Source of the DNA: Opitutus sp. GAS368
Lineage (GTDB): Bacteria > Verrucomicrobiota > Verrucomicrobiia > Opitutales > Opitutaceae
Assembly (NCBI GenBank): GCA_945871085.1
Contig: CAMBVX010000008.1
Span: 1 to 46,327 of the forward strand
DNA length: 46,327 bases
Reading direction: 5' to 3'
The notes under the pieces were generated by a model. That model was not told the DNA's origin. It worked only from the letters and a program-made list of their open reading frames with translations, and searched no databases. Every line of letters begins with the position of its first letter. The first letter of the stretch is position 1. The translations under genes were made by a program, and so were the position numbers. Of the stretch, positions 17,524 through 26,712 are shown one piece after another.

Positions 17524-19971
17524 ATGCGTGCGTTATCCTACCTCCTCCTTACCGCCGCCGTGGCAGTCGCTACCCGTGCCGACACCGTTGCGCTCTGGCT
17601 CTTCGACGAGCAAGTCGGTGTTTACCCGAGTTCCGTGCTCAACGATACAGGTCCGGCGAGTCATTTTTTGATTCTTGGCCGCGGTGCCGAACTCGTGCCC
17701 GGAAAATTCGGCCGCGCGTTGCGCCCGATCACTCCGCTGGCACTGACCATCCAGTATCGGGGCTCGGGCCCGGCCTCCGACGCGGATAGTGGGGGCAGTG
17801 CGGTGACCTTCGGCCTGCGTCCACCGCCCATGAAGCCGGGACGGACTCAGCCGCCGTTGACGTGGGAGAACGCGCACTTCGCAGCGCTGACCACCACGGG
17901 CGACGCGCATTTGCGGCGCGCGCCGTTCACAAATGCGACAGACTCCAAGTTAAACCTTGGCACCGGCGATTGGACGATTGAGTGCTGGCTGCGACTCGAT
18001 CCTGCCGCGCAAGCCGAAGGCACGATCTTCGAAATCGGTGCAGGCCCACGGGGCGAGAATGAACACCTCACCCGCTTCAGTGTGCTACCAGAGCAAAACG
18101 CGTTTGCGTTGACCCAGCGTTCGCCAGTGACACTTGCGCTGGGCACCGAAAAGCTCGCACCCAACGACTGGATCCACGTGGCGTTGGTGCACACCGGCGC
18201 GACGGGCGAGTTGCGATTGTTTGCGAACGGAAAATCCCGGGCCAGCGCGTCGGTGAAAATGGACGCATTGCCGCACGGTGATGAAGCCTACGTCTCCATC
18301 GGTCGCGACGGCCGCTGGGCACGACCGCTCCTCGGGGTGATCGACGAACTGCGTATCAGCGACCACGCGGTCTACACCGCCGACTTTGCACCGCCCGCGA
18401 GTTTTTCGCGGATGCAACGCGCGGTGCGCCCGCCCCCGCTCGCGGGCTTGCCGCTCTTGTTCGGAGCCGAAGCGAAAGCCCCCGTGGTTGAGCTCGGCTC
18501 GCGGCGCCATCTCCTCCTCGACGACGCGTTGCTGGCCTCGCGCGAGAACATCACTTTCACGCCGCACGCCGCGCGGATGGCCGAGCGCGTCGTCGAGGGC
18601 AGCGGCTGGATTTCCATCGTCGACGCGGGCCCACAGGACATTCGGCTCTACCTGAAAGGGCCGCAAAACAGTCTCGCGGTGCTCGTCTCCAAGGACGGTG
18701 TGAACTTCACGGCGCCCGATCTGGGTCGCGGAGAATTCCACGGACAGCGCAACATCGTCATCACCGATTCGGCGTCGGTGGGCACCGTGTTCATCGACCG
18801 CAATGGCCCGCCTGAAGAACGCTGGAAAATCGTCACCGGCCTGCGCAGCCGCGGCGGAATTTTTGTTTACACGTCTCCGGACGGATTCACCTGGCAACGC
18901 CACGAGTCGGCTTCGCTCCCGTTTTGGGCCGGTTCGGCGGTGAACGTATTTTACGACGACCAGCGTCGGCGCTACGTGATTCACAACCGGACCGATTACT
19001 ACCGTATGGCCGGCGGCAGCACGAACCGCAAATCGCTCCTCACGGAGGTTGAAGACTTGCTCGCGCCGTGGCCGTTCACGCCGGCCACGCCGGAAGTGAC
19101 TCGTGCCACGACTGCGCGGGGCGTGCTCACCCACGTGGATCAACTCGACCCGTGGTGGCTCGACAATGGACCGCTCGCCCCCGGCGGTTTCGGGCTCGAG
19201 TATCCCATCGCGTTTGAACCCGATCCGAAGATCGATCCGGTCGGCACCGACATCTACAATACACGCGCTCAAAAATATCCGTGGGCCGACGACGCCTACG
19301 TGGCGTTTCCGCTTTTCTTCTTCCACTATCCGAAGGAGGGCCCGCCCCAGCGCCAAGTCCTCGGCTCTGCGGCGGAGGAACGCGGCTCCGGCCTCCTCGA
19401 GACCCAACTTGCAGTCAGCCGCGACGGCCTCGCGTGGAGCCGGCACCCACGTCCCGCCTACGTCGGCATCGGCGACGTCGACGGTTATCCGGTGCGGCGC
19501 TCCTATGTCGGCTACGGTTTCGTGCGACGAGGCGCGCAGCTGTGGCAATATTCCTACACGCGCTCGTCCTACCACGACTCCCATACCAAGAAGGACCGCG
19601 CGCCCGATGTCATCCACCGTCTCGTGCAGCGCGTGGACGGTTTCGTTTCCCTCGATACGCCTTACACGGGCGGCGCGTTCATGACGAAGCCGCTACGTTT
19701 CACCGGCAACCGGCTCGTGCTCAATGTCGACACCGACGCCGCCGGCTACGCCCAGTTTGGTTTCATCGATGAACAGGGCGCACCCATTCCGGGGTTTTCG
19801 GTCGACGAGTGTGTCTACGTGAACGGCGACGAAATCGACTACGAGGTGCAGTGGCTCGCGAAAGAGGGGCAGAAAACCAAAGACCTGTCCGCGCTCGCCG
19901 GCCGCACGGTGACGCTCGTCGCACGCCTGCGGGGCACGAGTCTCTACGCGTTGCAATTTGTTGCCCGGTGA
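17524..19971 (+). CDS. Secreted LamG plus GH43/GH32-like propeller protein, copy A
   Basis: 815 residues. The signal peptide (1-19) precedes VALWLFDE, the start of a LamG/concanavalin-like domain to about residue 290 (INxTDSKLNLGTGDWTIECW region and GVIDELRISD at its end). From about 315 (HLLLDDALLASRENI) a five-bladed propeller-like region follows with VSKDGVNF, NGPPEERWKIV, YTSPDGFTWQRH and VFYDDQRRRYV motifs, a pattern seen in GH43/GH32-like proteins of Planctomycetota and Verrucomicrobiota. A C-terminal beta-sandwich contains NRLVLNVDTDAAGYAQFG and SVDECVYVN. It is probably a periplasmic glycosidase. It is followed by a paralogue of exactly equal length with a GTGA overlap. Catalytic acids were not assigned. 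Confidence 0.82.
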   Translation: MRALSYLLLTAAVAVATRADTVALWLFDEQVGVYPSSVLNDTGPASHFLILGRGAELVPGKFGRALRPITPLALTIQYRGSGPASDADSGGSAVTFGLRPPPMKPGRTQPPLTWENAHFAALTTTGDAHLRRAPFTNATDSKLNLGTGDWTIECWLRLDPAAQAEGTIFEIGAGPRGENEHLTRFSVLPEQNAFALTQRSPVTLALGTEKLAPNDWIHVALVHTGATGELRLFANGKSRASASVKMDALPHGDEAYVSIGRDGRWARPLLGVIDELRISDHAVYTADFAPPASFSRMQRAVRPPPLAGLPLLFGAEAKAPVVELGSRRHLLLDDALLASRENITFTPHAARMAERVVEGSGWISIVDAGPQDIRLYLKGPQNSLAVLVSKDGVNFTAPDLGRGEFHGQRNIVITDSASVGTVFIDRNGPPEERWKIVTGLRSRGGIFVYTSPDGFTWQRHESASLPFWAGSAVNVFYDDQRRRYVIHNRTDYYRMAGGSTNRKSLLTEVEDLLAPWPFTPATPEVTRATTARGVLTHVDQLDPWWLDNGPLAPGGFGLEYPIAFEPDPKIDPVGTDIYNTRAQKYPWADDAYVAFPLFFFHYPKEGPPQRQVLGSAAEERGSGLLETQLAVSRDGLAWSRHPRPAYVGIGDVDGYPVRRSYVGYGFVRRGAQLWQYSYTRSSYHDSHTKKDRAPDVIHRLVQRVDGFVSLDTPYTGGAFMTKPLRFTGNRLVLNVDTDAAGYAQFGFIDEQGAPIPGFSVDECVYVNGDEIDYEVQWLAKEGQKTKDLSALAGRTVTLVARLRGTSLYALQFVAR

Positions 19972-22415
19972 ATGTCCGCCTGAGAGATCTGAGCGCTGGT
20001 GGCGTATCCGCGTTGGCGGTGATGTGCGCGTGGCCAGCGCACGCGCAACCCGCGCCGGGCGTCGTGACGGTTGCGCAGTGGACATTTGATGAATCGGCGT
20101 GGCTCTACCCCAGTCACGTGATGGATACGACGGCCGGCATCGACGCTCCACTCGTGCTCGGGCTCGGAGGTCGGCTCGTCAACGGCCGCTATGGAAATGC
20201 GCTGTCGGCGGAGCCCTTCCCGCCGATCGTGATTCCTACCGAGGGCCAGCGAACGGCGTCGTTGGCGCGGCTCCCGGTGCCGGCGGGTCGCACTCAGGAA
20301 CCGCTGACTTGGCAGATCGCTCAGTTTTGCGCGCTGATGACCGGTGGAGAGCGGCACCTACGGAAGGAAGTGTCGTTCGCTAATCCCACGGCCAGTGACC
20401 TCAACTTGGGTGCGTTCGATTGGACCGTGGAGTTTTGGCTGCAACTCGCGCCGTCGGCCCCGTCGGGCGGTGTGATTTTCGAGATCGGCACCGGACCACG
20501 GGCCGAAAACGATGTTGTCACGCGACTGACGATCGACCCGACAGCCGGAGAATTTTCCTTCTTCAACCAACCGACCGGAGCGAACGTGCGTCTCCCCATT
20601 CCGCGGGCGGCGCTCGTGGCGGGCAGCTGGCACCACCATGCTTTGGTTTTCAACGCGGCTGCAGCGGAACTCCGGATCTTCGTCGACGGACAACCGCAGG
20701 CGCCCGTAGCGTCCGTGCGCTTGCAGTCATTGCCGAAGGGCGAGGAGGCTTACCTTTCACTCGGCCGCGATGGCCGCTGGAATCGGCCGATGCCGGGAGT
20801 GCTCGATGAGCTGCGGTTCTCCCGCGGCTGTCGGTATCGGGGCGCGTTCACGCCACCGGCCAGCTTCGCGCCGTCGCCACCGTCGATTGCGCTGCACCGC
20901 ACCGAGCCCTTGCGCTTTCCCCAGAATGCTCCGCGGACCGGGGTCGTGGCACTCGGGTCGCAGAAACATGTGTTTATCGATGATGCGTTGTTGGAGCGCA
21001 GCGAGGGGCTGACCTTTCACGTGCATCCGCCCCGGCAGGTCGAGCGCGTCATGGAGAATATCGACGGTCAATTCCGCAAACATCTCACGGTGATCGAGGA
21101 CGAGCGCGGCGTGATCCGACTCTACAATCCGGGACCGGACGATTTTTATATGGTCCATGTGTCGCGTGACGGCGTGCACTTCGAGGCGCCGGACACCGGG
21201 CTCCAGCACAAAGGTCGACGCAATATCGTCATTGCCGAAGACGCTCCCATGGGCCGGCCCATCATCGATCCCAACGGACCGCCCGAGACGCGCTGGAAAC
21301 TGGTGAGCGGCCACGAAGGCCGCGGCATTTATCTCTACACCTCGCCCGACGGATGGAAATGGACACGGCAACGCACGGCGGTGCTGTCGTTCCGCCTCGG
21401 TTCGCAATCGAGTTTTTTCTACGATGATCAACGGGGACTGTATGTGGGCTACCATCGCACGGGCTTTCCTCGCCTCGCGAGCGGCGGCACCCAGCGGGAA
21501 TTTGTGATTTCGGAGACCGCGGACATCCACCGGCCGTGGCCGATCACGCCGCTGACTCAGGCGCAGTTGTGGGAAATTGCCAAGACCCGTCCCTTGCGCG
21601 CACCGCAACCCTGGTGGCTCGACAACGGCCCGCTCACACCGGGCGATGTGGGCATTGAGCTGCCGACGGCATTTGCCCCGGACTTCGCGATCGATCCCCC
21701 GGGCAGCGGCGTCTATGTGCCGAAGGCCACGAAGTATCTGTGGGCACCGGACACCTACGTCGCGTTTCCCGCGATGTATTTCGGCTACGAGGATCCCGAA
21801 CCCCGCACGCGGGCGACCTTGTTCGAGCCGGCACGTGGCCTCGGCTCCGGTACAATGGAGGCGCACGTCGCCGTGAGCCGCGACGGTGTGTCCTGGAAAC
21901 GTTTTCCCCGCCCGGCGTATATTCCGATGGCCCGCTACCAAGGCCGTGAGTTGCATCAGATTTATCCGGCCGAAGGGCTCGTGCGGCGCGGCGACGAGAT
22001 CTGGCAGTATTTTTATGGGCAGGAAGAATACCACTCGCCCCGCGAGAAAAAGCCCTCCGGCAATGGCGTGTATCGAACGGTGCAGCGCCTCGACGGCTTC
22101 ATCTCGGCCGACGCACCGTATGATCGCACGCTCACGCTCCTCACTCGCCCGCTGACGTTCACGGGGAAACGGCTGGTCTTGAACATCGACACCGGCGCGC
22201 TCGGTTTTGCGCAGATCGGCTTGCTCGACGAGCAGGGCAACGCGGTGCCGGGTTTTTCGGTCGACGAGTGTGTTTATGTCAACGTGAACTCCGTCGCGCA
22301 CCCGGTGGAATGGATCGGGCGCGGAGATGTGTCCACGCTCGCAGGTCGAACGGTGCGGCTCGTCGTGCGGCTGCGCGGCGCCAACCTGTATGCGCTGCAA
22401 TTCGTCGAACGATGA
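19968..22415 (+). CDS. Secreted LamG plus GH43/GH32-like propeller protein, copy B
   Basis: 815 residues from GTG 19968, which overlaps the stop of copy A as GTGA; the frame also stays open upstream inside copy A, but that part has no signal peptide and is rejected. Signal peptide about 1-26 (ending AHAQ). The domain order is the same as in copy A: LamG (VAQWTFDES to GVLDELRFSRG), then HVFIDDALLERSEGL, VSRDGVHFEAPD, NGPPETRWKLVSG, YTSPDGWKWTRQ and FFYDDQRGLYVG, and a C-terminal beta-sandwich (KRLVLNIDTGALGFAQIG, SVDECVYVN). It diverges from copy A throughout, so the duplication is old. The two copies may cleave or bind different linkages of the same glycan. It overlaps the DUF1537 kinase by 4 bp. 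Confidence 0.82.
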   Translation: MNVRLRDLSAGGVSALAVMCAWPAHAQPAPGVVTVAQWTFDESAWLYPSHVMDTTAGIDAPLVLGLGGRLVNGRYGNALSAEPFPPIVIPTEGQRTASLARLPVPAGRTQEPLTWQIAQFCALMTGGERHLRKEVSFANPTASDLNLGAFDWTVEFWLQLAPSAPSGGVIFEIGTGPRAENDVVTRLTIDPTAGEFSFFNQPTGANVRLPIPRAALVAGSWHHHALVFNAAAAELRIFVDGQPQAPVASVRLQSLPKGEEAYLSLGRDGRWNRPMPGVLDELRFSRGCRYRGAFTPPASFAPSPPSIALHRTEPLRFPQNAPRTGVVALGSQKHVFIDDALLERSEGLTFHVHPPRQVERVMENIDGQFRKHLTVIEDERGVIRLYNPGPDDFYMVHVSRDGVHFEAPDTGLQHKGRRNIVIAEDAPMGRPIIDPNGPPETRWKLVSGHEGRGIYLYTSPDGWKWTRQRTAVLSFRLGSQSSFFYDDQRGLYVGYHRTGFPRLASGGTQREFVISETADIHRPWPITPLTQAQLWEIAKTRPLRAPQPWWLDNGPLTPGDVGIELPTAFAPDFAIDPPGSGVYVPKATKYLWAPDTYVAFPAMYFGYEDPEPRTRATLFEPARGLGSGTMEAHVAVSRDGVSWKRFPRPAYIPMARYQGRELHQIYPAEGLVRRGDEIWQYFYGQEEYHSPREKKPSGNGVYRTVQRLDGFISADAPYDRTLTLLTRPLTFTGKRLVLNIDTGALGFAQIGLLDEQGNAVPGFSVDECVYVNVNSVAHPVEWIGRGDVSTLAGRTVRLVVRLRGANLYALQFVER

Positions 22416-23533
22416 GCGATTATTTTCTCGCTGACGACTTGAGCGGTGCCCTCGACGCAGCGGCGGCTTTTCACCACGCGGGACGGCGCGTGCGGGTCGT
22501 GCTTTCCCCCGTCGATTGGACGTCGCGCGACCCCGATGAAGTCATCGGTGTGACCACGGAGACGCGCAACGCGCCGGCCGAGGTCGCGTCGGCCACGGTG
22601 CTAAACGCCATCGCTCACGGACGCGCCCAAGGCGCCCGCTTGATCTACAAGAAAATCGATTCGACGCTCCGCGGCCCGGTCGCCGCGGAACTCGGCGCAG
22701 TCGCGGCGGCCATGCCGGACGCACGGATTCTTTTTGCGCCCGCCAATCCTGCGGTCGGGCGCACGGTGCGCGCTGGCCGGTTGCTCGTGCGCGGTGTGCC
22801 GGTGGCCGAGACAGAGTTTGCCCGTGATCCGCTGAGTCCGGTCACCCAGAGCGAACTCCGCGCCCACGTGGGCGACCTCAACGGGGAACGAGTGGTCATT
22901 CCCGATACCGCCACGGAAGCGGACCTCGCTGCCAGCGTGGCGCGCATGGACGCCCACGGTCCAAACTGGGTCCCCGTCGGCTCAGGGGCACTCGCCCGCG
23001 CAGTGGCGGATCGGAGCGCGCACTCGGCGGTGCCGCGACCCGCCGTGACCGCCCTCGTGGCGGCGGGTCCGATTCTGCTGGTCTGCGGCAGTGCGCATCC
23101 GCTGAACCGAACGCAAGCGGAGGAACTCCAGCGGCAACGCGGCGTGCCCGTGTGCGAACTGCGGATCGAAGACATCGCGGGCACCGTGCACGCGGCGGTG
23201 GACACCCTCCGCAGCTCCGGTTCGCTGTCGCTGGTGGTCGGTGCCACCCGCACCGATAGCGCGGTGGCGTTGCGCGCAATTGCCGCAGTAGCCGCCCAGG
23301 TTATCTCCCGCGCGAAGGTGCCCCGCCTCTTCGTGACGGGCGGCGAAAGTGCCTTTGCGATTTGCCGCGCGCTGGAAATTTCGGCCCTCGATCTCTTGGC
23401 GGAGATCGAGCCCGGGGTGTGCCTCGCTCAGGCCGTGGCTCGCGATCGCGGGCGGCTGCTGGCGGTTAAGCCCGGTGGCTTTGGCGGGACCGATACGTGG
23501 GTCCGCGTTTGGGACAAACTTCGCGCGGCGTGA
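22412..23533 (+). CDS. DUF1537 four-carbon acid sugar kinase
   Basis: 373 residues; the ATG overlaps the preceding stop (ATGA). The N-terminal sugar-binding domain has the ADDLSGALD motif at 7-15 and YKKIDSTLRGPV at about 82. The C-terminal nucleotide-binding domain has FVTGGESAFAICRAL and AVKPGGFGGTDT. This is the DUF1537 (SBD_N plus NBD_C) architecture, which phosphorylates four-carbon acid sugars such as D-threonate, L-threonate or D-erythronate at O4. With the PdxA2-type enzyme at 16495 it would form the known kinase-dehydrogenase pair leading to dihydroxyacetone phosphate. It is the last gene of the plus-strand block before a 223-bp gap. The exact acid is unknown. Confidence 0.93.
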   Translation: MSDYFLADDLSGALDAAAAFHHAGRRVRVVLSPVDWTSRDPDEVIGVTTETRNAPAEVASATVLNAIAHGRAQGARLIYKKIDSTLRGPVAAELGAVAAAMPDARILFAPANPAVGRTVRAGRLLVRGVPVAETEFARDPLSPVTQSELRAHVGDLNGERVVIPDTATEADLAASVARMDAHGPNWVPVGSGALARAVADRSAHSAVPRPAVTALVAAGPILLVCGSAHPLNRTQAEELQRQRGVPVCELRIEDIAGTVHAAVDTLRSSGSLSLVVGATRTDSAVALRAIAAVAAQVISRAKVPRLFVTGGESAFAICRALEISALDLLAEIEPGVCLAQAVARDRGRLLAVKPGGFGGTDTWVRVWDKLRAA

Positions 23534-23756
23534 TTCCTTATTTCATCTAATAATCAACTTCGTTGTTTAGGACGAATGAGTCAGTTGACGATGGAGATGG
23601 CAAAAATGCCACCGCGGATCTGTTTCAAAATTGACAAGTTACTATTTCAATTCTGCCTTCAAACCACTCCACCGCGCACGTTTCTGTCCCACTCGTTTTG
23701 CGCCCCTCATCTGCCGGTGTTTCCCCGTCGCTTTTAATCACCCCAACGCCTTCGCC
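23534..23756 (+). promoter_or_regulatory. Leader region upstream of TonB receptor
   Basis: 223 bp without a gene. It is AT-richer than its surroundings. A TTGACA word at 23631-23636 resembles a -35 box, but no good -10 lies 16-18 bp downstream. A small inverted repeat TCAA-AA-TTGA is at 23625-23634. An independent promoter for the receptor is likely; its exact place is uncertain. Confidence 0.35.
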
Positions 23757-26621
23757 ATGACCCCAAGTATCCTGACTCGCTTTCACCACGGCCGACTCAC
23801 TCTCGTCGCCATGTTCACGTTGGTCGCGTCCTCTGCATCCCTCGCACGCGCCGGTGATGTCGTCGGCCGGGCCACCGACTCCAATTCCGGCAACTACTTG
23901 GCCGGTGTGACGGTGACGGTGAGCGGCACCGATTTGAGTGCGGTCACCGACCGCGAAGGCCGCTTCTCACTTCCGAATGTGCCGGCAGGTTCCTATAAGA
24001 TTTCCGGCGATTATTTCGGCTACAATCCCGTCTCCGCAACCGTCACGGTAAGCGCTACCGGCAGCGCGACGGCCGACTTGGCGTTCGGCAACGAGGTCGT
24101 AACGCTCGGATCGTTCACCGTGGAGGGTTACCGCGAGGGCCGCTCCAAAGCTCTGCAGCAAAAACGCACGGCGGACAATGTGATGGATATCATCTCCGCT
24201 GACTCGATCGGCAACCTGCCCGACCGCAACGTCGCCGAGGCCATCGCTCGCGCCCCGGGCGTGAACCTTTCCCTCGAGCAGGGTGAAGGTCGCTACGTCA
24301 GCATCCGTGGCGTTGAGCCCAACCTCAATCAGGTTCTCCTCGACGGTGCCACCATGGCCGCGCCCGGCGGCTCCCGACTCGGCCGCGCGGTGCCGTTGGA
24401 TTCGCTCGGCACCGGCCAGATCGCGCAAATCGAAGTGATCAAGAGCGCGACGCCCGACATGGATGCCAATGCGCTCGGCGGCACGTTGAACCTAAAGACG
24501 GCGAGTCCGTTCGACCGCAAGGGTCGCCATCTCTCCGGCTCGCTCGCCGGTAATCACAACGAGACCAGCGCGAAAAACGACGTCGAGGCGCGGCTGGCCT
24601 TTTCCGATACGTTTGGCCCGGGCAACAAATGGGGTCTCGCGGCCGGCGCCAGCTACGAAAAACGCCACTACTCCAACAACTGGGTGCAGGCTTCCGGCTG
24701 GAATCTGCGCGCGATCAATGGCGTCAATGTCTACCTGCCCAGCGGCTTCGAAATCAAACCGGAGTCTGGCAGCAACGCCCGCAGCGGCGGAAATATCTCC
24801 CTCGAATTTCGACCCGACCAAGACACGCAGTTTTTCCTTCGGCCCACCTTCAGCCGCACCTCGCGCAAAGAACAAACCGTCGAAGTGCTTCATTCGGTCG
24901 ACAACTCCACCGCCCGCACGACGCTGACTTCGCCGACAGCCGGCACCTTTGCGGGTGCCGGAGTGCGCACCGAACGCCGCGATTTCGACAGCCTGAAGAC
25001 ACAGGATCTGTTCAGCGTCGCGAGCGGGATCAAGAAAGTCATCGAAAACTTCACCATCGAGCCCATGGCCACTTATTCGGCGGCGAAGGAAGAAACCCCT
25101 TACAACCGCGTGCTCGCCTTCCGCAACGGCACCGGTGGCACGGGACCGGTCAACTTCGATATCAGCGCCTTCGACTTCACTCGGTGGGATGTAGACCCGG
25201 CGATCGACCTGCCGTCCAAATACACGCTTCGCCGCACGCGCGACGACACCGGGGTCGTCGATGAAAACACGCTGACGGCGAAGATCGACGTGCGCTGGGA
25301 CGCCCGCGGGCTCATCGGCCGGCCCAGTTTTCTCAAGACGGGATTCAAGTATCTCTCCCGGGATCGCACCGTCGATCTTGAGTCCAAGCGCCTCGTCCCG
25401 GTCGGCAATTGGAACCTCGGCACTATCGGCGTAGATCCCGCGGTCTCGGTCTACGACGGCCGCTACTCCAGCGGATTCCTGCTCAACGCGCCCAAGACAT
25501 GGGCGTATATCGCGAACAATCCCGCGCTCACTGTTTTCGATCCGGTCGACTCGAACACCAACTCGATCGAGGATGACTACAAAATTAAAGAGTTCATCTA
25601 CGCCGGCTATGCGATGGGCAATGTGAAGTTCGGTGCGCTCACGCTCTTGGGCGGTCTCCGCTGGGAACAAACCGATGCGACGATCCGCGCCGTCGAGGCG
25701 CGCTCGGTCGGCACCACGCTTCTCGGGCGTTTCCCCAAGTCCGGCACGACCCGCTACGACAAGCTCTTCCCTAATCTTCAAGGCGTTTATCGCTTCACGG
25801 ATCGGCTCCTGCTGCGCGCGGCGATTACCGAGACCATCGGCCGCGCCGCCTACGAAGACGCGCGCCCGCTGGCCATCTTCCGCTACGACCCGCTCGGTGC
25901 GGCGACGCTCAATCCCGCGTTCCCCTTCACGGGCACCGTCAACGTCGGCAATCCCGCGCTCAAGCCCTACGAGGCACGCAACTACGACTTGTCGCTGGAG
26001 TGGTATCTCAAGGGCAGTGGCATTCTCTCGGTGGCGGCCTTTCGCAAAGAGGTTGGCAATCCCATCTACACCTATTCCGAAACGCAGCGGAACGTGGTCT
26101 ACAGCGGCGTCTCGCTCGACTCGCTCAGTCTCACGAGCAAACGCAACGCGACGAGTGGAGAGATTTCCGGCCTCGAATTGAATCTCTACCAGCCGTTCAA
26201 ATTTCTCCCCTCGCCGTTCGACGGTTTTGGCCTCGACGCCAACTTCACGCGAATCACCTCCGAGGAGGTTGTCCCGACGCGCCCCGGCGAAGATTTGCCG
26301 TTCTTCCGCCAGCCCGGAAAAATCGCAAACGTCACGTTCTTCTACGAAAAATACAATTTCTCGGCCCGCGTCGCGTGGTCGTATGCCGACCGCCAGATCT
26401 ACTCGCTCGGCTCCAACGTGCTGAACGACATCTACCGCAATCCGCGCGGCCAATACGACGTGCAGCTCCGCTGCCGGATCAGCAGCCGCTACTCCATTAC
26501 GGGCTCGGTCCGCAACCTGACCCGGGAGAAAGAACAGTTTTCCTACGGTGTAAACGGCCTCGTGCGCACCAGCCGTTTGCTCGACCGCGACTACAAGCTC
26601 GGCGTCGGCTTCAATTTCTGA
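23757..26621 (+). CDS. TonB-dependent outer-membrane receptor
   Basis: 954 residues from ATG 23757; an in-frame TTG at 23631 is rejected because the signal peptide starts at the ATG. After the signal (about 1-32, ending SLARA) comes a carboxypeptidase-like regulatory domain (VVGRATDSNSGNYLAGVTV, REGRFSLPNVPAGSY). The plug follows (IGNLPDRNVAEAIARAPGVN, VSIRGVEPNLNQVLLDG). The rest is a 22-strand barrel ending YKLGVGFNF with a terminal Phe, as expected for BAM-assembled porins. This type imports oligosaccharides or other large ligands. Its position after the sulfatase/sugar-acid block suggests that it takes up the sulfated glycan fragments. No SusD-like lipoprotein accompanies it. Confidence 0.94.
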   Translation: MTPSILTRFHHGRLTLVAMFTLVASSASLARAGDVVGRATDSNSGNYLAGVTVTVSGTDLSAVTDREGRFSLPNVPAGSYKISGDYFGYNPVSATVTVSATGSATADLAFGNEVVTLGSFTVEGYREGRSKALQQKRTADNVMDIISADSIGNLPDRNVAEAIARAPGVNLSLEQGEGRYVSIRGVEPNLNQVLLDGATMAAPGGSRLGRAVPLDSLGTGQIAQIEVIKSATPDMDANALGGTLNLKTASPFDRKGRHLSGSLAGNHNETSAKNDVEARLAFSDTFGPGNKWGLAAGASYEKRHYSNNWVQASGWNLRAINGVNVYLPSGFEIKPESGSNARSGGNISLEFRPDQDTQFFLRPTFSRTSRKEQTVEVLHSVDNSTARTTLTSPTAGTFAGAGVRTERRDFDSLKTQDLFSVASGIKKVIENFTIEPMATYSAAKEETPYNRVLAFRNGTGGTGPVNFDISAFDFTRWDVDPAIDLPSKYTLRRTRDDTGVVDENTLTAKIDVRWDARGLIGRPSFLKTGFKYLSRDRTVDLESKRLVPVGNWNLGTIGVDPAVSVYDGRYSSGFLLNAPKTWAYIANNPALTVFDPVDSNTNSIEDDYKIKEFIYAGYAMGNVKFGALTLLGGLRWEQTDATIRAVEARSVGTTLLGRFPKSGTTRYDKLFPNLQGVYRFTDRLLLRAAITETIGRAAYEDARPLAIFRYDPLGAATLNPAFPFTGTVNVGNPALKPYEARNYDLSLEWYLKGSGILSVAAFRKEVGNPIYTYSETQRNVVYSGVSLDSLSLTSKRNATSGEISGLELNLYQPFKFLPSPFDGFGLDANFTRITSEEVVPTRPGEDLPFFRQPGKIANVTFFYEKYNFSARVAWSYADRQIYSLGSNVLNDIYRNPRGQYDVQLRCRISSRYSITGSVRNLTREKEQFSYGVNGLVRTSRLLDRDYKLGVGFNF

Positions 26622-26677
26622 GGAGAAGGGAGCATTTTCCGATCGGACTCGATCTCCTCCGCTCGGCGCCATTTTTT
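26620..26677 (+). terminator. Possible weak terminator after TonB receptor
   Basis: GAGGAGA at 26620-26626 pairs with TCTCCTC at 26653-26659 across a 26-nt loop. A T-run at 26672-26677 lies after a GGCGCC word. The long loop and the distance to the T-run make this a weak candidate. Confidence 0.25.
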
Positions 26678-26712
26678 CGCACCAAAAATTCTTGCAGCCG
26701 ACTTCGTGACCA

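Larger units (their letters stand above)
17524..22415 (+). repeat. Tandem gene duplication, two 2448-bp paralogous units
   Basis: The two consecutive genes both encode 815 residues and share domain order and many motifs (DDALL, NGPPE-RWK, YTSPDG, LVLN-DT, SVDECVYVN, LAGRTV, LYALQFV). The copies overlap by GTGA. Protein similarity is clear, while nucleotide divergence is large enough that this is not a recent repeat. Confidence 0.85.

Noticed and set aside
19809-19967. Upstream extension of the second LamG/propeller gene inside copy A
   Set aside because: The extension is Arg-rich and lies wholly within the coding end of copy A; the GTG at 19968 gives a signal peptide and a length equal to copy A.
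23631-23756. Extended start of the TonB receptor at TTG 23631
   Set aside because: The extra 42 residues are not signal-like, whereas a typical signal peptide begins at ATG 23757.
24492-26672. Very long minus-strand open frame (over 700 codons) opposite the TonB receptor
   Set aside because: High GC content keeps antisense frames open. The translation is Arg/Glu/Val-rich without domains, while the plus strand encodes a complete receptor.
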